A DNA stretch of 64,000 nucleotides from Paraburkholderia largidicola. GTDB lineage: Bacteria; Pseudomonadota; Gammaproteobacteria; Burkholderiales; Burkholderiaceae. The position numbers were made by a program, and so were the translations under genes. Every line of letters starts with the position of its first letter. The stretch's first letter is position 1. The stretch is taken from assembly GCF_013426895.1 (NCBI RefSeq), contig NZ_AP023177.1, positions 186,001-250,000 on the forward strand, in the 5' to 3' direction. This document shows, piece by piece, positions 33,567 through 41,747 of the stretch. The notes beneath the pieces were generated by a model, which did not search any database, was not told the origin of the DNA, and saw only the letters and a program-made list of their open reading frames with translations.

Positions 33567-36224
33567 CTATTGCATGGGTTGGTAGGGCTTTGGGTCCTTA
33601 AGCAGCCAAGTCTGCGACAGCGCGAGCGGCATGGACCCCACTTCGTACGGAGGCCGCAGGACAGGAAATCCCTCACGTATGGCGGCCCGGATCGCCAGGC
33701 ACCGCATCAACTCGCGATCCCTGATACCCAAGCTCCATCCCAGTGGTGGCTGGCCACCCTTTAGCTTCGCCGCGCACTGCCACCGACGGGCAGCATCCAG
33801 CGCATGTTCCCGCCACGCCTCAAGGTTCTGGTAGTGACCTTCGGACGGCACAACGCCCTTTGCCGCGAAGCCCTGCAGCCAACCCTTCTGCTCCTGATAA
33901 AGCATGTCCACATTTGCCTTGTCTAGCACCCACGCCGTGTTCGAGTACTCGATGGGCACAGCCGCCGGTCCAAGGTACATGCCGGACAGTTCCCGTGCGA
34001 GTGAAAACTCGCGTAGTTGCTGTCTGCCGGCTACGATGGAAGCGTACTGACCCTTGTAGAATCTGTCGGTCAGCAACTGGAGCTGCGACACGGCGTGCTC
34101 CGACCGCACAGAAAAAATGGCTTCGAACGGTGTGGTCAGAAACTGGAAAGCGCGCGGGCGCAGCGCCGCTTCGAGCATGTCCAACTGGTTGCCGCAGATC
34201 AGCTTCGCTTTCGAGTTCTCGATGAATGCTCTTGCGCGCCCGCTCAGCCTGTCGCCCCAACCCAAGGACAGCGGCACACAGGCCGATGCAGGATCGTTAC
34301 CAAAATGCACAACATAGACCGTTTTCTGCATCAGGCGTTGCTGGCTTGCCCTGCTCCGGTTCTTCAGCCATTCGTTGTAGTATTCAAGCGCACGGATACT
34401 GTGGGTCAACCCGCTGTTGTCGAAGTAGCCCCCATCGACAAGGTTCGCAATCCTGAGCGCATCGCGATCCGTGTCGGGCCATTCCGCCCTGCTGTCAATG
34501 TCGGCCTGTAGTGTCTTCTTACGGAGCTCGCGCGCTTCGTCTTCGGCGGGCGTACTGTCGAGCGTCTGCTGCATCGCGTCGACCTCGGCCTGTTGTCCGC
34601 TCAGCCCCAGTTGCGCGCTCGTGATCCCGACCTCTGCGCCAGGAGAAAGAAAGGGAAACCGGGCGCTGATGGACACGGCCTGGGCGACCGTTACCCAGCG
34701 CAGACTTGTGTGCTCCAGCGCATTGGCGAATCCGTAGAACACGTTCTGACGGGCGAAGTTCGCGTTCCCTAGTGGGACAAGGTGGCCAGTGATCGAATCG
34801 GTCGCGTTGAAATACACGTGAGGGCTTTTGCTGAATGCCCGCAGGCAAAGCCTGCGCAATGGTTGCGCAAAAAACGACGAGCCCGTGAGTTCTTTCCACC
34901 GGTCATACAGGGCCTTCTCAAAAACATGGTCGCGGCGCGCTTCTGGCCATACGCCGTCAAAAAAAAGTCGCGGCACATCCAGAAAGAGTAGCCCACCAAT
35001 CAACGGAGAGAGGAAGTCCGTTGAGAGAAAGTCCTCAATCAGCCCGAGTCGCTGTTGCGGCGAAAGCCCCGGCACCTCGCGTGCTGCCAGCCACGTTGCG
35101 ATGCCCAGACTGCCACCCGACACGCCAGAAAGCGAGATGACCCGGGATGCGAACCGCCCATCGCTTGCCACGTCCATGTTCCCCAGCCCGACGGCTGCCC
35201 AGTATGCGGCCCTGATCCCGCCCCCTTCCGCACTGACGAGGTAAAACGGTTCGTCACGGGGTGCGGGCAGGTCATCGTCAGCGGCATCATCCGCTGCCTG
35301 GAGGTCATCCTGGATACGCTCCTTAAGTGCGATGCCCGCTGTCCCCCGCGCCTCTTCCGCACAATGCTCGTCCCATTCGTCCTGCGAGGCGGTGACTTCC
35401 ATCCTCGCCTTTCGCAACAGCGGATTGTCCCTATCGATCGATAGTGGTGCCAACCATGCATGCAGAAGCAGAGCCGCTCCGATGATAGGGCCCAACGCGT
35501 AAAACCTGAGGCATCGCGGAACGATGACAACGCTCGCCCCGAGAAGCGAGCACGCTGCGCTGAGTCCGACCAGCGAAAGCGCCAAGGGGCCTAGCAGGGA
35601 CAGCTGCAGGGGCGCGCCCGTTGCAATCTGCGCGCCCACCAGCAAGGGCGCAATCGCCGCAGCAACGATCAACGTGGCAAACAGCACACGGTGTCGTCGC
35701 ACGGCAGCAACCGTCGTCCACCAGAATCCCTCTGACGATCCTCCGCTCGACCGCGTCGCGGCCAGAGCTAGTGCGACGATGAGCAGCAGGCACAGGACGC
35801 CCAAGCTCGCGACCGCAAGCTCCCGCGTATGGATCGTGAAAACAGCGACCGGGTAGATGGTCAGAAAGCCTATCCAGACGGCAATACCCACTACACGCAT
35901 GTGCAGCTCGCCTCCTCCGAACGACCATTGCTGCTGCCCGGGTCGACGAAACATCCAAAATGCCATGGCCGAAAGCCAGCAGCCCGATAATGTCAAAAGG
36001 ATATAGACCAGCAGCCCGCCAACCAGAAATGCTGTGCCCACCGGCTCATCAACGAGATTGCCGGTGAGGGAGATACCCTGCGAGGATTGCAGAAATCCCG
36101 AAAAGATTAACGCCGGGACGCACCAGGGCCACAGATAGATCAAGGGCTGTAAAAATGAACCGAGCAGTTTCCTGGCAACGCCAAGGACAGCACGCACGTT
36201 TTCGGGCAGGGTTTTCACATTCAT
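33567..36224 (-). CDS. Membrane-anchored patatin-like phospholipase
   Basis: An 885-residue lipid hydrolase. The first 270 residues carry about seven hydrophobic helices. The patatin domain has the oxyanion motif GGGIRAAYW (334-342), the nucleophile elbow GVSGG with Ser369, and the catalytic Asp in DGGYFDNSGL (Asp597), so the Ser-Asp dyad is complete. The last 280 residues are soluble and of unknown role. A GGAGGGGGGAA ribosome site precedes the ATG at 36224. Likely function is phospholipid or lipid-ester hydrolysis at the inner membrane. No cyclase for a CBASS-type partner is nearby. Confidence 0.85.
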   Translation of the reverse strand: MNVKTLPENVRAVLGVARKLLGSFLQPLIYLWPWCVPALIFSGFLQSSQGISLTGNLVDEPVGTAFLVGGLLVYILLTLSGCWLSAMAFWMFRRPGQQQWSFGGGELHMRVVGIAVWIGFLTIYPVAVFTIHTRELAVASLGVLCLLLIVALALAATRSSGGSSEGFWWTTVAAVRRHRVLFATLIVAAAIAPLLVGAQIATGAPLQLSLLGPLALSLVGLSAACSLLGASVVIVPRCLRFYALGPIIGAALLLHAWLAPLSIDRDNPLLRKARMEVTASQDEWDEHCAEEARGTAGIALKERIQDDLQAADDAADDDLPAPRDEPFYLVSAEGGGIRAAYWAAVGLGNMDVASDGRFASRVISLSGVSGGSLGIATWLAAREVPGLSPQQRLGLIEDFLSTDFLSPLIGGLLFLDVPRLFFDGVWPEARRDHVFEKALYDRWKELTGSSFFAQPLRRLCLRAFSKSPHVYFNATDSITGHLVPLGNANFARQNVFYGFANALEHTSLRWVTVAQAVSISARFPFLSPGAEVGITSAQLGLSGQQAEVDAMQQTLDSTPAEDEARELRKKTLQADIDSRAEWPDTDRDALRIANLVDGGYFDNSGLTHSIRALEYYNEWLKNRSRASQQRLMQKTVYVVHFGNDPASACVPLSLGWGDRLSGRARAFIENSKAKLICGNQLDMLEAALRPRAFQFLTTPFEAIFSVRSEHAVSQLQLLTDRFYKGQYASIVAGRQQLREFSLARELSGMYLGPAAVPIEYSNTAWVLDKANVDMLYQEQKGWLQGFAAKGVVPSEGHYQNLEAWREHALDAARRWQCAAKLKGGQPPLGWSLGIRDRELMRCLAIRAAIREGFPVLRPPYEVGSMPLALSQTWLLKDPKPYQPMQ

Positions 36225-36687
36225 CGTATTCCCCCCTCCACTGCGCGCATATGCGCGTCCGGAGTGTGCATACCTCGCTTGCCATCGTGACGTCGCGTGT
36301 GTGCCAGCGGCCTAACAAATCTTTCACCTCAGCGCCGCGTCGTATGTACGGTATCGAACTGTGTGAAATCAGAAAACCTGCGGGATATGCATATCCCGCA
36401 TCGCCAATGGCGCGGCGTTGGCCTTTGCCGCGTGAGCGGATGGAGCGGCGGATCCGCAAGCGGCTCAAACTTCAGGCTGCGTAGCGCCGCGACGAGAAAT
36501 CCATCTCGTGCAGTGGCACAACGGCGAGCTGCCCATTATGCAAGGCCAGCAGTCGCTCTCGAAAGCGGGCGCAGCGTCTCTCACAGTACCCATCCGCTCG
36601 ACTCGTGTGCTAGTTCAAGTCCCGCCCACACGGCATATTCGGCTGATACGAGCGCCGCCCGGCTTGTAAACCTAAGTGCGTTAAGGT
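36225..36687. other. Non-coding stretch left of the IS1111 element
   Basis: No convincing gene. It includes the patatin promoter region and a perfect 22-bp palindrome at 36379-36400. A short frame (MARRWPLPRERMERRIRKRL) near 36410-36484 could be a transposase scrap but cannot be assigned. Confidence 0.45.
36379..36400. repeat. Perfect 22-bp palindrome
   Basis: The 11-mer TGCGGGATATG is followed directly by its exact reverse complement. It has dyad symmetry of operator type, about 155 bp upstream of the patatin-like gene start. Confidence 0.7.
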
Positions 36688-36724
36688 GTAGCCGTCCTTT
36701 TCGTGCATGTATGGACCCGACGCC
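36688..36724 (+). repeat. Left arm of a 37-nt inverted repeat around the IS1111 element
   Basis: Matches the reverse complement of 38207-38243 at 36 of 37 positions; the core reads CTTTTCGTGCATGTATGG. It encloses 1.48 kb containing the IS110-family transposase and the paired hairpins. IS110-family elements normally have no long terminal repeats, so the pair may be the element's own ends or a pre-existing repeat. Confidence 0.85.
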
Positions 36725-37792
36725 CCCTTCCGGGGGACACTGACCATCCGGAAATCTGACGCGTGGAGGCCCATCATCGAAATCGACATCCTCGGTATTG
36801 ATCTCGCAAAGCACGTGTTCCAGCTCCATGGCGCCGATCGTCGCGGGCGAGCGTTATATCGCGCGAAGGTCTCGCGGGGCTCATTGCTCGAGACCGTGCG
36901 GACACTGAGGCCGAGGATGGTCGTCATGGAGGCTTGCAGCACCGCTCATCACTGGGCTCGGCGCTTTCAGGCGCTCGGGATTGAGGCACGGCTCATCAGT
37001 CCACAATACGTCACACCGTTCGTGAAGACGAACAAGAACGACCTCAACGACGCTGAAGCAATCGTTGAGACCGCAAGCCGTCCCACGATGCGCTTTGTGA
37101 CGGTCAAATCAATCGAACAGCAGGATATTCAGGCCGCGCACCGCATGCGTGCCATCCTGCTGCGTCACCGTACCGCGCTGATTAACTAGATGCGCGGCCT
37201 GCTCGGCGAGCGAGGTCTCACGATTGCGCGCTCCCCAGAAGCCTTCAAGCGCGCGATGCCCGAGTTGTTGCTGAGTAGCGCAGACGAGTTGACGTCGTTC
37301 TGCCAGACGCTGCTAGCTGAGCTGCTGCAGCACCTCAAGACGATCGAAGACCGCATTCATCTGATCGAGGTTTCGATCCAGGCGTTCATGAAGCATTCGG
37401 CGCTGTGCAAGAAAATCGCCGAGGTCCCGGGTATCGGTCCGATCACGGCCACCGCTATCGTCGCCTCTGTTGGTGATGCCCGGCAGTTCCGCAACGGCCG
37501 GCATCTTGCTGCCTGGCTGGGGCTCGTACCGCGACAGTATTCTTCTGGCGGCAAGCTGCGTCTGCAGGGCATCAGCCGGCGCGGCGACACCTACTTGCGC
37601 ACGCTGCTTATCCATGGCGCACGGGCCGTGCTCCGTTATGTGAAAGCCAAGACTGACCCGCACAGCGTCTGGCTACAGCAGCTCATCGCGCGACGCGGAT
37701 ATAACTGCGCCGCCGTCGCGCTGGCCAACAAGAACGCGCGCATCGTACAGGCGCTGCTCAGTAGCGACGAACACTTCATTCCTAAAGCGTAG
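36707..37792 (+). pseudogene. IS110-family (IS1111 group) transposase with an amber codon
   Basis: DEDD-type transposase. The N-terminal RuvC-like half carries GIDLAKHVFQLHG (first Asp), VVMEACSTAHHWAR (Glu) and NKNDLNDAEAI (Asps). The C-terminal Tnp20 half carries EVPGIGPITATAIVASVGD and RGDTYLRTLLIHGARA with the catalytic Ser region. The frame is open throughout except for a TAG at 37187-37189 between TALIN and MRGLLGERGL, where relatives have Gln; a single C-to-T change explains it. The true start is probably near 36780 rather than the ATG at 36707 inside the repeat. Motifs match the IS1111 group, whose guide RNA is encoded downstream. Confidence 0.85.
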
Positions 37793-37846
37793 CCTGGGCC
37801 AGGTATAAGTGGGCAACGTGAACAGCAACATCAAACGACCAGTTTT

Positions 37847-37956
37847 GCATGGCTGTGAGCTCGCCCGTGCCGTGCTCACAGCCATGCCATAGTATGACAA
37901 ACCGACGACGCGTCAAGCGTTCGCCTTGCCGGGCTCGCGCCCGCGCTTGACGCGTC
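37847..37956 (+). ncRNA. Candidate bridge/seekRNA of the IS1111 element
   Basis: Two consecutive long hairpins follow the transposase stop by about 55 bp. The first has a 14-bp perfect stem GCATGGCTGTGAGC (37847-37860 with 37874-37887) and a 13-nt loop. The second has a 13-bp perfect stem GACGCGTCAAGCG (37907-37919 with 37944-37956) and a 24-nt loop. In IS1111-group elements the noncoding right end encodes the guide RNA that pairs with donor and target, so position and structure fit. No loop-target match was tested. Confidence 0.45.
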
Positions 37957-38206
37957 ACACCTTCATGGAGAATCACACCCGCACAGGTTTTGCGAAGCTT
38001 CTCAAAGCGATGACGAAATAGGTTGAACCAGCACTCTGAAGCCTGTTTTTCGTGCCGGCTGCGATTTTTGGCAAGCCGCGATTTTGCTAAGGACGGGGTG
38101 CGCGGATCTCATCGAGGCTGCGGGCGTGCTTCGGCAATCGCCCAACGGGCAAGCCGGATACATGCGTGCAGACCGTTTCGACATCACGAACAAGAAGCTT
38201 GCAAAA

Positions 38207-38243
38207 GGCGTCGGGTCCATACATGCACGAAAAGGACGACTAC
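38207..38243 (-). repeat. Right arm of the 37-nt inverted repeat
   Basis: Reverse complement of the left arm at 36688-36724 with one mismatch. It lies about 250 bp beyond the second hairpin of the IS1111 right end. Confidence 0.85.
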
Positions 38244-38424
38244 CCCTACGAGCGAGTGGTCCGCGTCGAGACCGCGGTTTTTATGTCTATTGACGGCTTT
38301 AGCAACGCGCTCGAAATCAGAACCATCGCCTCGGCCACTGCTGCGCGTTTATTGGGTCCTTGCACTGCTGAGAGCCTCTTTTGCGAAAAGGCTCATCGTT
38401 CTTCAGTATTTTTTACATGACTGT

Positions 38425-38445
38425 CGCCGCCGCGGAAAGGCGGCG
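38425..38445 (-). terminator. Hairpin after the small minus-strand gene
   Basis: Stem CGCCGCC (38425-38431) pairs with GGCGGCG (38439-38445) around a 7-nt loop, 13 bp beyond the stop of the small gene at 38458. On the minus strand it is followed about 15 nt later by a short A/T run. It could terminate that gene. Confidence 0.4.
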
Positions 38446-38457
38446 GGATCGAGCGAA

Positions 38458-38658
38458 TCAGTAGGAGTTCGGGTGAACCGGATTGTTGTCGGCGGTCCAC
38501 GCCAAAGCGTACTTGATGATCGGGCTGCTGTATTCGCGCGAGTCTGTCGTCATGCTGGCATTTGAAAACAACGTCCAACCGGCCTTCAGGTAGCGATTTA
38601 CCTCTTCCGCCGATCTCACTTCGACAATTGCTTTAGCCTTACTGATATCGAATTCCAT
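38458..38658 (-). CDS. Conserved small hypothetical protein
   Basis: A 66-residue protein starting MEFDISKAKAIVEVRSAEEV, with an AAGGATG site upstream. A first strand-helix unit (AIVEVRSAEEVNRYLKAGWT) is followed by a second, strand-rich half (IIKYALAWTADNNPVH). It looks like a small alpha/beta protein of a type common as an accessory gene in Burkholderiaceae. No function is recognised. Confidence 0.65.
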   Translation of the reverse strand: MEFDISKAKAIVEVRSAEEVNRYLKAGWTLFSNASMTTDSREYSSPIIKYALAWTADNNPVHPNSY

Positions 38659-38795
38659 TTTGCATCCTTTTTTGGGGTCCGGCTACCGGCCGTTCGGGGC
38701 GCTTCTCGCACCAGTTGGTTCTCTACTAATGATCAACCGACGTTCTCAAGCCGAACTTTCCGTGGTGGCCCTAGGTGAATCTTGGATGACCACGT

Positions 38796-39761
38796 CTATT
38801 TCGTTATTTCTGGGCTGTACTGCTCCGCATACTCGAGCAGTTGATCGTTTAAAGCAGCTGCGGCTGGCGAGTAGTGGGCGTTGCGATGGCAATTGGGACA
38901 CAAGGCAACGAAGTTCCAAACCCGGTCGCTCTTCTCGACACCAAGAATGCGATGCTCGTCGAGGAAGCCGTGATAACGATGAGTCTCGCCGCAGCCGCTA
39001 CCTTACATGCGCCTGCGCATGCAAGTACGGCGCGGCGCGCATTGGAATCGCGCATCACTTGAGAGCGCACGACACATCGCCGCTCTGCACCGTCGCTGCC
39101 AATGAGCCGTGGGTCGCTGACGGGGCAATCGTCGTACGTGTCGTCGACAATCTCACCGTCGCCAGCGGACATCGCGACCGCGGCCAGATCAGCGACACAG
39201 GGCCACGCCCGCAGCACGTCCGCGATCTCATGGGCGTGTTCCGTGCGGTCATCCTGCAGCCAGATCAAGGGACTTGATCCGTTCATGGCGTGGTTCTTTC
39301 TTTGCCTGCCCAACGGCCCCTTCGCGATTAAGTTCGCACTCACGTGCGCGCTGTCGACGCCAAATCGCGGGAAGTTCCTCCCGCTGAATGGGGACGGCGT
39401 ACACGATGTCTGCTCCATCGCGCTGCACAATGAGGTTATACGTATTCCCTTCCCGAAGGTCGCGCTCGACTAGGAATTCGAGTGTTTCATTCCAACTGCC
39501 GTTGACCAATGACTCGCGCAATTGAGCGGCAGCATACTTCTTCTCTTTCGAATTTCCCTCCGCGCGACGCCAGCATAAGCAAACGCGCATCTTCAGCGTT
39601 TGTCCGTCGGGTGTGCGCACGTGCAAAAAATGTGTTCTTTTTCGCTCATCCTTTAGAGTCACGTACCCCCGCACTGCCAGGAACGGCGCGATCGCTTCGC
39701 GCGTGATTTCTTCTTGCTCAAGGCTTTCCGCGCCGCGAAAGGGTCGCCGTAATTCGCTCAT
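38796..39761 (-). pseudogene. HNH endonuclease, frameshifted twice
   Basis: Start MSELRRPFRGAESLEQEEIT at 39761. The first frame runs to about 39300 (VQRDGADIVYAVPIQ...). Homology then continues in a second frame (NHAMNGSSPLIWLQDDRTEH, VMRDSNARRAVLACAG) and, after about 38990, in a third: GETHRYHGFLDEHRILGVEK, VWNFVALCPNCHRNAHY, ending EQYSPEITK. The last segment contains the HNH core with CxxCH. It belongs to a family of HNH restriction-like endonucleases. Two frameshifts separate the N-terminal domain from the nuclease, so it is probably inactive unless the shifts are sequencing errors. Confidence 0.75.
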
Positions 39762-39988
39762 TATTCTATCGGCTTTCGGGCCCGCCATTCTCTTGACGTT
39801 CTGCTCCCGGTCAGTGCCGCGTCGCATAATTTACCTGTATTGATTTTGGTCTTCAACCGGCCATCGACGGCGGATCTGTCGTATGAATTCTGCCATTGAT
39901 ACAGTCGCTGATCCAGAGCATCCTCGAAATTGCCTCTCGTTTTAACCACCAGGCGTTACAATTCGAAAATTTACTCGATCTACCGCGC

Positions 39989-40666
39989 TTATTTGTAAAG
40001 CCGAAATGCTTGGAACACGAAGGGATCGTTGTCACCGAGTGGCTTGTCACGGCAATCAATGCGAGCTTTCGCATCGCTAAACAAGCTGTGATCTTTAGCC
40101 CAGCCTAGAAAACCTGCAAATGCCTGATGGGGTAGATGGTCGGCAAACAGCGTCAAGAGCGCGCTCGGAAAATTAATGTGAACTGTTGGAATGCGTACTC
40201 GCACTAAATCCTTCCAAGGCAAAATTCTCCTGTCAAATTTCACTTTGGCCAACTCTTCCAAAGTAAAATTGGTGGAACCAAGCTGTGCGTGAAATATCGG
40301 ATGCGCAGCGCCCATTTTGTGTTCGTAGTCGTAATGGATACCGAGTGTCGGATTTGCTTCCTCCGTGTTCGCCTCGAAATACATGACTTGTATCGTAGAC
40401 TTAACAAGAACCAGTGAATCGGGTTCGTAAACTTCACTGGACCGTAGCAAAATATCCAGCTTCTTATTTGCCTTGCTTGAGGTTGAACTGCTTGGCCATT
40501 CTTTGAGATAGAAAATACCGCCCACTAGAACCTGTGGGTACCCGCCAGCCACATCCTTCACCGGCGCCACGTCCGAGGCTTCGACAATAGCCCCCACTAC
40601 TCTCGCCTGCCGTACGAATTCGTCGACGAGCGTAGTATATTGCCCTCGCAATTTATTTATTTTCAT
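39989..40666 (-). CDS. Unknown protein, last gene of the kinase/methyltransferase cassette
   Basis: A 225-residue protein from the ATG at 40666 (GAGAGA precedes it; an in-frame GTG at 40687 overlaps the previous stop). It is a soluble alpha/beta sequence with VKDVAGGYPQVLVGGIFYLK and, in the middle, IQVMYFEANTEEANPTLGIH followed by YDYEHKMGAAHPIFHAQLGS. The conserved-looking Tyr, His and Asp residues of that central block could form an active or ligand site, but no family is recognised. It is AT-rich like its neighbours. Position suggests the effector or a substrate-specific component of the system; that is inference. Confidence 0.72.
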   Translation of the reverse strand: MKINKLRGQYTTLVDEFVRQARVVGAIVEASDVAPVKDVAGGYPQVLVGGIFYLKEWPSSSTSSKANKKLDILLRSSEVYEPDSLVLVKSTIQVMYFEANTEEANPTLGIHYDYEHKMGAAHPIFHAQLGSTNFTLEELAKVKFDRRILPWKDLVRVRIPTVHINFPSALLTLFADHLPHQAFAGFLGWAKDHSLFSDAKARIDCRDKPLGDNDPFVFQAFRLYK

Positions 40667-40679
40667 CGGTCTCTCGTTG

Positions 40680-41747
40680 TCACGCACTCAACCAAGGAGC
40701 CAATTCCTCATATTTCGGCACTGATATCCTGGCCAAGTCGGCTCCCGGTGGAAACCAACTAACGTTTCCGACTGAATTTTCATAACTGACGGGCTTCTCC
40801 GTGACCATACAAAAATAGCCAGCCTCGACAGTTGGATCCACGCTGCAATAGCAGGGCTCTGCAAAAATTTCTTTGCCTATTACATATTCGCGTCCATCGT
40901 CCGCCCCCGCTGACGACAGCATTCTATCCAATTTATCACGCCAAAACAGAGGACTTTCTTGGTCTGCGAAAGGCCCGCTATAAAGCGCATCTGTCCAAAG
41001 CGAAAAGATTTCGTGACTGGAAAATTGCTCTGGATTTATATTTAGATAGCTCGCGGCAGCGGTCCGGTTTACAAAGACGCCGGGATAGCGCATGAGAGAA
41101 TCGAATATCCAAGTGCCGAAGATCATTGCCTGGCGGGATGCACCTCGATCTTTCGGGCTGGATAAAATTTCCGCACCAATTCGCTGATCGCCCGATACAT
41201 ACAAACCGACCCGCTGAAAAGTTTCCTTTCTGCCGATTAATTCAGCGACAAATTCCGCCGCACTCTGCGGGCGCTGAGCAGGAGGCATTTTAAGGATCTC
41301 AACGATTTTTTGCTTTATCTCAGCAAACCCTTCGGCAAGCACGCTGATTCTATGTGCTATCAATGGGTATTCAGCAGCACCGAGCAATATCCTCCCATCT
41401 CCGGCTTGGTCTTGTCGGTGACCTTCTTGTGCCGCCAACGCGGTACTGTAGTAGGCTGTCGGAATTCCTAAGTCATGCGCCACCCGTGTAATAATCGCAT
41501 CGGTAAGCCCTTTATACCCTTGCGTTTTTGATAAATCCATATCGGAAACGATCAGTGAGATATCGCCGTATCTTCCCAACTCATCCTTTAGACGCTGGAC
41601 AAATGAAGCCTCTGTGACGGGTTTGTCGGTAGCAAAAATCGCCAACTTAAACTTATTAGAAAGCTTAGGATCTAGAAATTGTTCTATTTGACGGGCATTT
41701 GCCTCAGTGTCTTCAAAGAGAAGTATGATGGACTGTGCTGTGGTCAT
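40680..41747 (-). CDS. Receiver-like protein of the kinase cassette
   Basis: 355 residues. The N-terminus resembles a divergent response-regulator receiver: strand plus acidic pair (IILLFEDTEANARQIEQFL, Glu12-Asp13), then SLIVSDMDLSK, where Asp69 is the candidate phosphoacceptor. Next comes LGIPTAYYSTALAAQEGHRQ. Residues about 180-355 form a second domain of unknown type (FGTWIFDSLMRYPGVFVNRT..., AAASYLNINPEQFSSHEIFS) with no DNA-binding motif. Its ATG overlaps the kinase stop as ATGA. The natural reading is phosphotransfer from the upstream histidine-kinase-like protein to this partner; this is untested. Confidence 0.75.
   Translation of the reverse strand: MTTAQSIILLFEDTEANARQIEQFLDPKLSNKFKLAIFATDKPVTEASFVQRLKDELGRYGDISLIVSDMDLSKTQGYKGLTDAIITRVAHDLGIPTAYYSTALAAQEGHRQDQAGDGRILLGAAEYPLIAHRISVLAEGFAEIKQKIVEILKMPPAQRPQSAAEFVAELIGRKETFQRVGLYVSGDQRIGAEILSSPKDRGASRQAMIFGTWIFDSLMRYPGVFVNRTAAASYLNINPEQFSSHEIFSLWTDALYSGPFADQESPLFWRDKLDRMLSSAGADDGREYVIGKEIFAEPCYCSVDPTVEAGYFCMVTEKPVSYENSVGNVSWFPPGADLARISVPKYEELAPWLSA

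Noticed and set aside
33567..36224. Patatin as the effector of a CBASS system
   Set aside because: No cGAS/DncV-like nucleotidyltransferase or Cap2/Cap3 partner is nearby, and the protein has a large membrane domain unlike typical CBASS patatins.
38166..38420. Short plus-strand frame starting in the right arm of the 37-nt repeat
   Set aside because: No ribosome site, no recognisable domain, and the start codon belongs to the repeat sequence.
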